Source: Pontibacter anaerobius
GTDB lineage: Bacteria; Bacteroidota; Bacteroidia; Cytophagales; Hymenobacteraceae
Length of the DNA stretch: 64,000 bases
Reading direction: 5' to 3'
NCBI RefSeq assembly: GCF_026241195.1
Contig: NZ_JAPFQO010000014.1
Coordinates: forward strand, 51,842 to 115,841
Shown: positions 8,335 through 15,938 of the stretch, piece after piece
How positions within the stretch are numbered: the stretch's first letter is position 1
How the letters are laid out: the number at the start of each line of letters is the position of its first letter
Position numbers and translations under genes: made by a program
Notes under the pieces: model-generated
Database searches by the model: none
Told to the model about the DNA's origin: nothing
Seen by the model: only the letters and a program-made list of their open reading frames with translations

Positions 8335-9021
8335 TTACCTGTCGGCTGGCAGGGGCTTCACGCCGCGTGTCATCTCGCGTTTGCCCGGAGGGCCAGGTAG
8401 TGCCTCCACCTCGAAACCGGCTGCTTTCAGGCTGCGCTTAAAAGAGCCTTTGGCGCAGTAGGTAACCAATATGCCGCCCGGCCTTATGGCCTTGTATAGC
8501 CTCTCGAACATGGCATTGGACCACAGCTCCGGCTGCTTCTCGGGGGCAAAGGCATCAAAGTACACCACATCGTAGTACGAGTTCGGTGCCACATACTCCT
8601 CCAGCGACTCGTGCATTTTTTGCAGCGTAAAGTATGGGATGATTTCTGCAGGCACATTCCAGGGGGCAGCATGCAGCTTCAGGAAGTACTCGTGCAGCTC
8701 TGGGTTCAGGATGATGTTCTCATAGTGCAGCTGCTGTACCACCTCCTCGGAGAGTGGGTACTTCTCCAGCGTATCGTACTGGATAAAGGCTTTTTTTGCC
8801 AGCGCGAACGGGAAGGTAAGGATGGCGTTCAGGCCGGTGCCGAAACCAACCTCCAGCACCTTCAGGTCCTTTTTTTGCTCCAGCACATGCTCCAGGCCAT
8901 ACTTTATAAACACATGCTGCGACTCCTGCAGGGCACCGTGCACCGAGTGGTAGTGCTCGTTTAGTTCGGGCACGTAAAGGGTGTTGGAACCGTCTTTTGT
9001 CTGTCGGATTTCGAGGTGCAT
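8335..9021 (-). CDS. mnmD: tRNA 5-methylaminomethyl-2-thiouridine methyltransferase MnmD-like
   Basis: About 228 aa from ATG 9021 (MHLEIRQTKDGS); seven further residues are possible upstream. It is a stand-alone version of the MnmC methyltransferase domain (DUF752). It has the SAM-binding loop EVGFGTGLNAILT, the acidic strand YDVVYFDAFAPEKQPELWS, and YCAKGSFKRSLKAAGFEVE. The family methylates nm5U to mnm5U at the wobble base of tRNA. There is no FAD oxidase domain, as is usual for MnmD. The C-terminal PGPPGKREMTRG segment is characteristic. Confidence 0.9.
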   Translation of the reverse strand: MHLEIRQTKDGSNTLYVPELNEHYHSVHGALQESQHVFIKYGLEHVLEQKKDLKVLEVGFGTGLNAILTFPFALAKKAFIQYDTLEKYPLSEEVVQQLHYENIILNPELHEYFLKLHAAPWNVPAEIIPYFTLQKMHESLEEYVAPNSYYDVVYFDAFAPEKQPELWSNAMFERLYKAIRPGGILVTYCAKGSFKRSLKAAGFEVEALPGPPGKREMTRGVKPLPADR

Positions 9022-9159
9022 GTTTTTTGTATTACTTTGCAAAGGTACGCATTACTGCCATGAGGCCGCAATATATACGAATCAGAATTTAATAAAATAA
9101 AATGAGCCGGCAAGCGGATTTAAAGTATAATACTGCCGCTACCGCTGTTTCTGTACCAT

Positions 9160-9588
9160 ATGGCACGAGTTAAAGTAGATATTCCCACCCACACCCACTT
9201 TACGGCGCATATTCCGGTGCGCGTTACCGACCTCAACTATGGCAACCACCTCGGCAACGACGCCCTGCTTTCCATTATGCACGAGGCGCGCATGCAGCTG
9301 CTAAACCACTTCGGCTGGAGCGAGCTAGAATTGGCCGGGGCAAGTATGATTATGGCCGATGTCGCGATCGAGTACAAGGGCGAGGGCTTTTACGGCGATG
9401 TGCTAAGTATAAGCCTGGCGTTTAACGACCTGAACAAATATGGCTTCGTCATCACCTACCACATCACCAACCAAAATGGCAAAGAAGTGGCCCGCGCCAA
9501 GACCGGCATGCTGTGCTTTAACTACCAGGAGCGCAAACTAATGAGCCTGCCCACTCAAGTAAAGGAAAAGATTGAAACTAAAGCCTGA
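9160..9588 (+). CDS. Acyl-CoA thioesterase (4HBT hotdog fold)
   Basis: 142 aa, a single hotdog domain. The VTDLNYGNHLGNDALLSIMHEAR segment carries the Asn/Asp-His region and long central helix of 4HBT/YbgC-type thioesterases. EVARAKTGMLCFNYQERKLMSLP is the typical last strand. It probably hydrolyses a CoA thioester; the substrate is unknown. It precedes rlmN by 21 bases. The gap holds a TAATTTTG box, so rlmN may have its own promoter. Confidence 0.85.
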   Translation: MARVKVDIPTHTHFTAHIPVRVTDLNYGNHLGNDALLSIMHEARMQLLNHFGWSELELAGASMIMADVAIEYKGEGFYGDVLSISLAFNDLNKYGFVITYHITNQNGKEVARAKTGMLCFNYQERKLMSLPTQVKEKIETKA

Positions 9589-9609
9589 GGATTTTTGTAA
9601 TTTTGCAGT

Positions 9610-10683
9610 ATGAGTTTGATTGCAGATATAAATATCCTGAATAAAAAGGACATCCGGAAGCTGACGCTGGACGACCTGAAGGCGTGGCTGGTGGAGAACG
9701 GGGAGAAGGCTTTCCGGGCCAAGCAAGTATACGAGTGGCTCTGGAAGCACTCGGCACAGTCGTTTGCGGAGATGAACAACGTGAGCCTGGCCCTGCGCGA
9801 GAAGCTGGACCAGCACTTCACCATAAACGCGGTGCAGGTGGCCACCGAGCAGCTGAGCAACGACGGCACCATAAAGTCAGCTTTCAAACTGCACGACGCC
9901 CACATTGTAGAGGGGGTGCTGATTCCGCACGACGAGCGTAAAACCGCCTGTGTGAGCAGTCAGGTAGGGTGCTCGCTTACCTGCAAGTTCTGCGCTACCG
10001 GCTACATGGACCGTGTCCGCAACCTCGATGCCGCCGAGATCTACGACCAGGTGGTGCGCATCAACGAGCAGAGTCTGAAGCAGTATAACCAGCCGCTCAC
10101 CAACATCGTGTACATGGGCATGGGCGAGCCGATGCTGAACTACGCCAACGTGATGAAGAGCATCGAGCGCATCACGGCACATGATGGCCTGGGGATGGCT
10201 GCCCGCCGCATCACGGTTAGTACCGCCGGTATCGCCAAGATGATCAAGAAGATGGCTGATGATGGCGTGAAGGCAAATCTGGCCCTGTCGCTGCACGCGG
10301 CCAACGATGAGAAGCGCAACCAGATCATGCCGATAAACGAGACCAACTCTTTGGAGGCTCTGAAGGATGCGCTGAAGCACTACCACCAGGTAACCGGCCG
10401 CAAGGTAACGTATGAGTACATCGTGTTCGATAACTTCAACGATACCCTGCAGGATGCCGAGGAACTGCTTCGCTTCTCCAAAATCATCCCGTGCAAGATC
10501 AACCTGATTGAATATAACCCGATCGAGAACGCCGATTTCGTGAATACGGATGATGACCGCCTGCAAGCGTTTATCTACTACCTGGCCGACCGTGGCCTGC
10601 AGGTAAACGTGCGCCGCAGCCGTGGAAAGGACATCGACGCTGCCTGTGGCCAGCTGGCCGTGAAGGAGAAGCTGCCTGCGTAA
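9610..10683 (+). CDS. rlmN: Dual-specificity RNA methyltransferase RlmN
   Basis: 357 aa radical-SAM enzyme that methylates C2 of adenine 2503 in 23S rRNA and A37 in some tRNAs. It has an N-terminal HhH-like domain (KAFRAKQVYEWLWKH), a radical-SAM cluster C121-C125-C128 in VGCSLTCKFCATGYMD, the SAM motif MGMGEP, and the catalytic C-terminal cysteine in DAACGQL (C346). The start is ATG 9610. A TAnnTTTG-like box ends only four bases before it, so a leaderless or nearly leaderless message is possible if that box is used. Confidence 0.96.
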   Translation: MSLIADINILNKKDIRKLTLDDLKAWLVENGEKAFRAKQVYEWLWKHSAQSFAEMNNVSLALREKLDQHFTINAVQVATEQLSNDGTIKSAFKLHDAHIVEGVLIPHDERKTACVSSQVGCSLTCKFCATGYMDRVRNLDAAEIYDQVVRINEQSLKQYNQPLTNIVYMGMGEPMLNYANVMKSIERITAHDGLGMAARRITVSTAGIAKMIKKMADDGVKANLALSLHAANDEKRNQIMPINETNSLEALKDALKHYHQVTGRKVTYEYIVFDNFNDTLQDAEELLRFSKIIPCKINLIEYNPIENADFVNTDDDRLQAFIYYLADRGLQVNVRRSRGKDIDAACGQLAVKEKLPA

Positions 10684-10700
10684 AGTATAAATCTCAGTTT

Positions 10701-10755
10701 AGAGTATAAGAGAACGGCCCCTGCTACACTAGCAGGGGCCGTTCTCTTATACTCT
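10701..10755. terminator. Long bidirectional terminator after rlmN
   Basis: Perfect 25-bp stem (10701-10725 with 10731-10755) with a 5-nt loop; the core is GAACGGCCCCTGCT. The outer stem contains the GTATAA/TTATAC motif that recurs throughout the window. Confidence 0.9.
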
Positions 10756-10818
10756 AAATTTGATAGAAAAAAATTCCCCTCTGGCGCCCCGAAAGGTTTC
10801 GGGGTGTCTTTTTATGAT

Positions 10819-10837
10819 GTTGAGTTTGTAACTCAAC
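10819..10837. repeat. Short palindrome GTTGAGTT-TGT-AACTCAAC
   Basis: 8-bp stem with a 3-nt loop. The same palindrome occurs at 15667-15685 and 56174-56192, and a variant in reverse orientation near 45888-45907. Each copy lies in a repeat block. Confidence 0.75.
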
Positions 10838-10919
10838 TGGCTCGCAGAGCCATACTTTATACTTTGGTTGTACTTCGTACCTGTCTATTTATACTTGTCT
10901 AGCCTTCCTATAACATGAG

Positions 10920-11180
10920 TCAAGCTATACTTTATAGCTGCTGCTGATCCTAAGTCTTACAATCCTATCGTTTCATCTCTGACTTTGGCTCCCTCAAGGC
11001 CGGGAGGCCTCGTCTTCGGGCATCGCGCTGGGAGCTTTTCTTTGCTCGCTGTCGTTTTGCAATCCCTTCGGGACCGAAAAACTCGCATAGGCGCTCAACC
11101 CAAAGACTGGAATCAGTTCGATAGCCGCCGCTGACGGAGCTTGTACCAAGTCCCCCTTCGAAGGGGGCAGGGGGATGACC
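10920..11180 (+). repeat. ~260-bp composite intergenic element, copy 1
   Basis: Begins CAAGCTATACTTTATAGCTG, continues with AGTCTTAC, CTGACTTTGGCTCCCTC and CTCGTCTTCGGGCATCGCG, then GGCGCTCAAC and AAAGACTGGAATCA, and ends in a C-rich hairpin (CCCCCTTCGAAGGGGG then CAGGGGGATG). The same blocks in the same order occur at 20293-20552, 56328-56587 and, inverted, 45487-45742. No conserved reading frame runs through it. Confidence 0.8.
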
Positions 11181-11230
11181 CGAAATGGCTGAGGATACGA
11201 AGCTTATACCTCTGATGTGACAGCTACCGA

Positions 11231-11318
11231 ATTCCCCTCCTTAAGCAAGGAGGGGTAGGGGTGGTTGGAACCGGTACTGCGAAACTCCCTCTCCTGTTTT
11301 GGGGGTAGGGGTGGGTTT
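11231..11318 (+). repeat. Two further C-rich hairpin repeats
   Basis: 11231-11268: CCCCTCCTT-AAGC-AAGGAGGGG followed by TAGGGGTGG. 11284-11318: CTCCCTCTCCTGTTTTGGGG followed by GTAGGGGTGGG. Both belong to the family whose perfect inverted pair brackets the DUF559 gene. From 11319 to 11488 I see nothing further. Confidence 0.75.
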
Positions 11319-11488
11319 ACACTTCTGATGATACCAGCAGTTAAGCAACCTATACTTTAGCTAAAGCAATCACGACTTCCCATCCTTAGACAAGAAGGTT
11401 GTTACCAACAACGCTGTCAACCACTTGAGGCAGAGGCATCCGCTTGCGCCAGACTGTTTATCGAATAACCAACAACGATCAGCCAAAG

Positions 11489-12451
11489 TTACCCCTCATA
11501 CCTCCCCTCTGCCCGTGGCCGGCCGGTGCCCTCGCGGTCTTTTGGTTTGTCGGTAATCTCCCGCTCCTCCACAAACACGGCGTGCGCCTTAGGTGATATT
11601 TTCTGGCCAAATTTACGGGCATACTGCTGGGTAACCTCGGCACCGTAAAACACGATCATGGAGGAGTAATAGATCCAGACAAGTATAAGTATGATGGAGC
11701 CGGCGGCGCCGTAGGCCGAGCCGGGGTCGGAGGTGCCGATGTACCAACTGATAAGGAACTTGCCGATAGTGAAAAGTATAGCCGTGATCAGGGCCCCGAT
11801 CAGGGTGTCTTTCCAGCGGATGTGCGCATCTGGCAGGTACTTATAAATAAGGGCAAACAGCAGTGTGATCAGGCCGATGGAGATAGCGAAATCAAGGAGC
11901 TTGATCACCCACACGCCAATGCCCGGCAGCAGTTCCGACAGGTAATCGCTCAGCACCGACACAGCCGCGCTTATGATGAAGGAGATAAGCATGAGCAACG
12001 CAATACTCAGGATGAGGCCGAAAGAGAACAAACGCTCTTTAGCCATGCGCATGATGCTGCTCGTTGGTTTCACCTTAATATCCCAGACGCTGTTGAGCGA
12101 CTGCTGCAGTGTAACGAAGAAAGTGGTGGAGGCAAAGATCAGCGTACCGATACCGACCCACATCGCCCATCCTGTAGACTCCTGGGTGCTGGCGTTCTGC
12201 ACCATGGTTTGTACCTGGGAGGCCGCATCCGGGCTTATGGCCTGCGATACCTGGTCCTCCAGCTTACCTGACACGGCCTGTTCTCCGAAGAAGAAGCCGG
12301 CCGCCTTAATAACAATAAGTAGTAGCGGCGGGATGGAGAAAATTGCGTTATAAGCCAGCGCTGCCGCTAGCCGAAGCGAGTTGTTCTCAAGAAAATTGTT
12401 GACGGAAACCCTCATCAACTGAAAGATTCCTTGAAGTGTATAATTAGCCAT
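11489..12451 (-). CDS. YihY/BrkB family membrane protein
   Basis: About 320 aa from ATG 12451 (MANYTLQGIFQLMRVSVNNF). The 96-residue upstream extension crosses a non-coding, divergent region and is discarded. Six hydrophobic segments are visible, with the family pattern LRLAAALAYNAIFSIPPLLL at the N-terminus and GSIILILVWIYYSSMIVFYGAEVTQ near the end. Members were formerly called ribonuclease BN; they are inner-membrane proteins of uncertain function, possibly transporters. The hydrophilic tail is charged (EEREITDKPKDREG). It diverges from the lipoprotein gene at 12588. Confidence 0.88.
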   Translation of the reverse strand: MANYTLQGIFQLMRVSVNNFLENNSLRLAAALAYNAIFSIPPLLLIVIKAAGFFFGEQAVSGKLEDQVSQAISPDAASQVQTMVQNASTQESTGWAMWVGIGTLIFASTTFFVTLQQSLNSVWDIKVKPTSSIMRMAKERLFSFGLILSIALLMLISFIISAAVSVLSDYLSELLPGIGVWVIKLLDFAISIGLITLLFALIYKYLPDAHIRWKDTLIGALITAILFTIGKFLISWYIGTSDPGSAYGAAGSIILILVWIYYSSMIVFYGAEVTQQYARKFGQKISPKAHAVFVEEREITDKPKDREGTGRPRAEGRYEG

Positions 12452-12587
12452 AGGCGTTTGTCCTTTTGTGGGATTAGGTACGCAGCGCCTGAATATTGGG
12501 TTAAATAATGTATGCCTGCACGGCTGACGCGGCATCCCGGGCAGGTATACATCCGTACACGAAAGCGCAACGATCAAGTATACACCG

Positions 12588-13328
12588 ATGTCTCTGAAAA
12601 ACCTGCTGAAACCGCTGCTGCTCTGCCTGTTGGCGCTGCCTCTGCTCTTTGCCTGTGCCCAGGACCCAGGCAACAAGGCGAAAGCCATAGCCCAGGAAGT
12701 AATGAAGAATATGGGTGGGGAGAAAGGCTGGAACGACACCCGCTACCTCGCCTGGACCTTTAGAGACCAGTACCAGGTATGGGACAAGCAGCAGAACCGC
12801 TTCCGGTGGGAGCAGGACAGCCTCGTGGCCATCATCAACACCGAAACAAAGGACGGGAAAGTATACGTGGACGGTAAGGAACTGCAGGACCCCGAGGAGA
12901 AGCGGGAGTTGCTGGAGCGCGCCCACGCCCTCTGGATAAACAACTCGTACTGGCTCGTGATGCCGTTTAAGCTGCAGGACCCGGGTGTTCACCTGGTGTA
13001 TGTGGGCGAGGACAAAACCATGGATGGTGCCCAGGCCCATGTGCTGGAGATGACCTTTGAGGAGGTGGGGCTGACGCCGCAGAATAAGTATAAACTATGG
13101 GTGGATGAGGAGCAGGGCCTGATAACGCAATGGGCTTACTTCAAAAACAACGGGGATGCCGAGCCAGGCTTTACCCGCCGCTGGGGCAACTACAAGGACT
13201 TCGGAAGTATAAAGCTGGCCAGCGACCGCAGCAACCCTGAGAGCGACTTCGTGATTTCCCATATCGCCGCCCCCGCCCAAGTGCCGGATAAAGTGTTTAA
13301 CAGCCCCAGGCCAATCGAGAAACTCTGA
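12588..13328 (+). CDS. Predicted lipoprotein, LolA-like/outer-membrane-type hypothetical
   Basis: 246 aa. Lipoprotein signal peptide with lipobox LLFAC (C23) and an Ala-Gln-Asp after the Cys. The mature part begins KAKAIAQEVMKNMGGEKGWNDTRYLAWTF and alternates short strands (YQVWDKQQNRFRWEQDSLVAIIN, GKVYVDGKEL, HVLEMTF, KYKLWVDEEQGLITQWAYF). It resembles the conserved Bacteroidota lipoproteins that share a LolA/LppX-like half-barrel. The ligand is unknown. A strong terminator follows. Confidence 0.75.
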   Translation: MSLKNLLKPLLLCLLALPLLFACAQDPGNKAKAIAQEVMKNMGGEKGWNDTRYLAWTFRDQYQVWDKQQNRFRWEQDSLVAIINTETKDGKVYVDGKELQDPEEKRELLERAHALWINNSYWLVMPFKLQDPGVHLVYVGEDKTMDGAQAHVLEMTFEEVGLTPQNKYKLWVDEEQGLITQWAYFKNNGDAEPGFTRRWGNYKDFGSIKLASDRSNPESDFVISHIAAPAQVPDKVFNSPRPIEKL

Positions 13329-13353
13329 TTTTTATACATTGACAAAGCATCAT

Positions 13354-13396
13354 AAGACAAAGGACTTCTCTCTACCTGAAAGAAGTCCTTTGTCTT
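13354..13396. terminator. Bidirectional terminator
   Basis: A 16-bp perfect stem (AAGACAAAGGACTTCT, 13354-13369, with 13381-13396) and 11-nt loop, between converging genes. Confidence 0.85.
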
Positions 13397-13423
13397 TTGC
13401 CGAAACTCTACTGCCTCGTAAAG

Positions 13424-14878
13424 CTACAGCTTATCGATAGTGGCTGTCAGTGTGCCCTTCGCGTTTACCACGGCCTTTATGCCGTCCTGGGTCAGGTAGA
13501 GATTGTCTGGGGTAATGTCCTTTATACTTCCGCGCAGCAGCACCGACTCGTGCACACGGCCTTGCTTGTCCAGGGTGGATTGCAGCATCTTTCTGGCATT
13601 ATCCAGTTCGCCTTGCACCGGTATACTTACCTGCTGCTGTATCATTTCCTCAAACTTATTCTGGGCCAGCCAACTGGCGGTGCTCAAAATCCTGTCCTTG
13701 GTGTCGAGGTCGTAGGCTACGTCGCGCACCCGGATGGTGGCCGTTTCGGCATCGTAGTACGGGGTGCCGCGCAGGTATACTTTGCCCACGATCTTCTTGG
13801 TGAAGATGCCGGCCTTGGTCTTGCCGTTCACATCCAGCATCAGTACCAGTTGGTTACCGCCGGGCGTAATGGCTGCTTCGTTTACCGTAATCTCGCTCTT
13901 GCCTCCGTCAAAGGTATAGGTCTGTTTGGCCACCTGCTCCTGCACCATTTTGCTGGCGTGGGCATAGGGAATGCTGGCCGTTAAGCCGATCTGGATATCA
14001 TCGCTCATGCGGCTGTCCATGATCAGCCTGGGCAGGGTTTTGTTTACCTGTACCTGTGGTTTGCCGTCGGTGGTAACGGTGATGTAGGAGGTGATGCCGA
14101 GGCGGGTGTTCAGGTTGCCGTTATGGGCCAGCAGCGGTGCCATGCGTATCTCCTTCGGAACCACGGTCAGCCAGGCGTTCAGGTCGTTGTTTAGCATTAC
14201 GGGCTGTTGCAGTTGCTGCCAAGCCTCCGCCACATACTTCCTCACGTCCAGGCGGCTTTGCAGTTCCTTGTCCAGCTGCTTCGATAGCGTAGCCATTTGC
14301 TTGTGCAGGGTAGGCTCCACGAAACGGGCCAGGCCAATCCTGAGCGGGCCCAGCTCCAGTACCGGCTTGGTACTGCCCCACTCAAAATCCCCGCTGGTAA
14401 TGGTGTTTATCTGGTAGTCCTCCGTCAGCCCTATTTTGCTTTCTGTTTTGATGATCATGTCGAAGGTGGTGTCCTCGGCCTTGTCGATGGATGGGCAGAG
14501 CTTGCACGGGTCCCATTTCCAGCGGCCTTTGGCGTAGATGCGCAGGGGCACCGTGAAGTATACTTTGTCGCGCTCGGCACGCATGCTAAGGCTACCATTT
14601 CGGGAGACGGTTACTGCAACGTTATCGTCGTTCAGGTTGGTATCTTTATAGAGGATGTCGGCGATTTCGTGGTTCAGCTTGTCTTCCAGGGCCGCCACCG
14701 AAATAGAAACGGGCACGGTAACCGACGATAGCTGAGGTTTGTAAGCAGGCGCCGCGGAAGCTGTGGCGGCAGGGGCGGCCGTGTTCAGTTTGTCGGTGCT
14801 GGAGCAGCCGGGTATGGCAACGGCTGAGGCCACCATCAGGAGCAGCACAAGCAGTGTTTGGATGTTTTTTAGACTCAC
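13424..14878 (-). CDS. DUF4403 family lipoprotein
   Basis: 484 aa. Signal peptide with lipobox ending AIPGC (C25), then an Ala-rich linker and a long DUF4403 region: VTVPVSISVAALEDKLNHEIADILYKD, a KWDPCKLCPS cysteine pair, and tandem TULIP/SMP-like beta-alpha halves. DUF4403 proteins are Bacteroidota envelope proteins; the fold suggests binding of a lipid or other hydrophobic ligand, but no function is established. Length is normal. It is transcribed leftward, 90 bases after the start region of the thioredoxin gene. Confidence 0.85.
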   Translation of the reverse strand: MSLKNIQTLLVLLLMVASAVAIPGCSSTDKLNTAAPAATASAAPAYKPQLSSVTVPVSISVAALEDKLNHEIADILYKDTNLNDDNVAVTVSRNGSLSMRAERDKVYFTVPLRIYAKGRWKWDPCKLCPSIDKAEDTTFDMIIKTESKIGLTEDYQINTITSGDFEWGSTKPVLELGPLRIGLARFVEPTLHKQMATLSKQLDKELQSRLDVRKYVAEAWQQLQQPVMLNNDLNAWLTVVPKEIRMAPLLAHNGNLNTRLGITSYITVTTDGKPQVQVNKTLPRLIMDSRMSDDIQIGLTASIPYAHASKMVQEQVAKQTYTFDGGKSEITVNEAAITPGGNQLVLMLDVNGKTKAGIFTKKIVGKVYLRGTPYYDAETATIRVRDVAYDLDTKDRILSTASWLAQNKFEEMIQQQVSIPVQGELDNARKMLQSTLDKQGRVHESVLLRGSIKDITPDNLYLTQDGIKAVVNAKGTLTATIDKL

Positions 14879-14968
14879 GTATTTAGCTGGTTATAAAAAG
14901 CGGCGCAAGGTAGCACAGGTTTTCCATAACAGCTATAGGGCAAAGGTCGTTCCAGAAAGAAAGTAAGG

Positions 14969-15295
14969 TTAGTGGAGTTGTAGCAACATGCGCAGCATCT
15001 CCCGCAGCTCTTCCTCGGTGGCGGCTATTCCGCAGTCGGCAAGGGTGCCTTTGTTATAGGTGGCAAAAAAGGGGGTGCCTTTCAGCTTCACCTCCCTGCT
15101 GGATACCGGGTTCTCTTTGGCGTTCATGCGCAGGAAGGCAATCTCTTGATACATGGGCTCTTCAGAAATTCTTTTATACTTCGGCTGCATTACTTTGCAG
15201 ATAGGGCAAGCCTCATCTGTAAATTTCACAATTACCTTATCACGTTCAAATATCAGTTTTCGCAGTTCGTTGTCGTTTGATTCTAGTACCATCAT
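14969..15295 (-). CDS. Thioredoxin family protein
   Basis: 108 aa. A thioredoxin fold without signal peptide, so it is cytoplasmic. The active-site motif is C30-P-I-C33 in KFTDEACPICKVM instead of CGPC. The cis-proline strand is LKGTPFFATYNKG. A CPIC site suggests a disulfide reductase or a monothiol-type exchange protein with altered redox potential. Its substrate is unknown. It may be co-transcribed with the downstream DUF4403 gene (same strand, 90-base gap). Confidence 0.85.
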   Translation of the reverse strand: MMVLESNDNELRKLIFERDKVIVKFTDEACPICKVMQPKYKRISEEPMYQEIAFLRMNAKENPVSSREVKLKGTPFFATYNKGTLADCGIAATEEELREMLRMLLQLH

Positions 15296-15394
15296 TGTCT
15301 ATTTTCTTCAGTAGTGCCACCGGTCACAGAAGTATAGACGGGGTTTGGTAAATATGGGTTAAAACAGATATATGGGGAGGGCATGGGTAAAACA

Positions 15395-15426
15395 GCAAAG
15401 GCAGCAACTTCAGTTGCTGCCTTTGC
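15395..15426. terminator. Hairpin upstream of the thioredoxin gene
   Basis: A 15-bp perfect stem (GCAAAGGCAGCAACT / AGTTGCTGCCTTTGC) with a 2-nt loop. It is far from any upstream gene end, so it may be a palindromic repeat rather than a terminator. Confidence 0.5.
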
Positions 15427-15566
15427 CGGTTCCTTGGCGCTTTTAAATTGCAGTTGCTCCAGCACGCAATACGCTATCTGCTCCTCCGGTTGCTGCTATG
15501 TAAATGGCCAGTGTTCCACGTGTACCGCTCCGGTTAAAGTATACTTTTCCGCCTGGTCCTCGCTCT

Positions 15567-15833
15567 TTCGGATTTGCAATCCGAAAGTATAGTTGCCGCA
15601 GATTTGTAAACCTGGAACCTCTCTGCCGCAAGTTTAGCGGTAGCGTAACTTGTGGTTCAACATCATGTTGAGTTTGTAACTCAACTGGACCGGAGGGCCA
15701 AACAATAGGCCATAACAAGCGAGTTCAAGATCTTTTTTCGAAAATACTGTGTACTTTTCTGCTCCGCAGAAAGCAAGTTGAAAACTTGCAGCCATGAACA
15801 GCCACAAGTTACGCTACCGCTAAACTTGCGGCA
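15567..15833. repeat. Palindrome cluster with a 32-bp inverted pair
   Basis: Contains CTTTCGGATT-TGC-AATCCGAAAG (15566-15588 region), a perfect 32-bp inverted pair at 15624-15655 and 15802-15833 (core AAGTTTAGCGGTAGCGTAAC), the GTTGAGTT palindrome at 15667-15685, a GCAGAAA hairpin, and GCAAGTT-GAA-AACTTGC. No ORF of coding character is present. The whole 15296-15938 gap is non-coding apart from these and a small stem near 15886-15910. Confidence 0.75.
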
Positions 15834-15885
15834 GGTAAGGGTAGTCCTGAAAATCGTGGTAAAGGAGTCACCTATAAAATAAAAA

Positions 15886-15911
15886 AAGGCGATGCTGCCG
15901 CACCGCCTTTC
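15886..15911 (-). terminator. Terminator of the threonine dehydrogenase gene
   Basis: AAAGGCG/CGCCTTT stem with a 12-nt loop. On the complement strand it is followed by a run of T's, 28 bases after the stop of the gene ending at 15939. Confidence 0.55.
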
Positions 15912-15938
15912 CCTGTGGTTTATACTTTAGAGCTGCAG

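Noticed and set aside
12452..12739. 96-residue extension of the BrkB-like gene.
   Set aside because: It overlaps the divergent lipoprotein gene's start region and contains no family sequence.
15383..15592. 69-codon ORF with apparent lipoprotein-like start (MGKTAKAATSVAAFAG).
   Set aside because: Its first codons are the arms of a 15-bp hairpin and its end lies in palindromes; no homology recognised.
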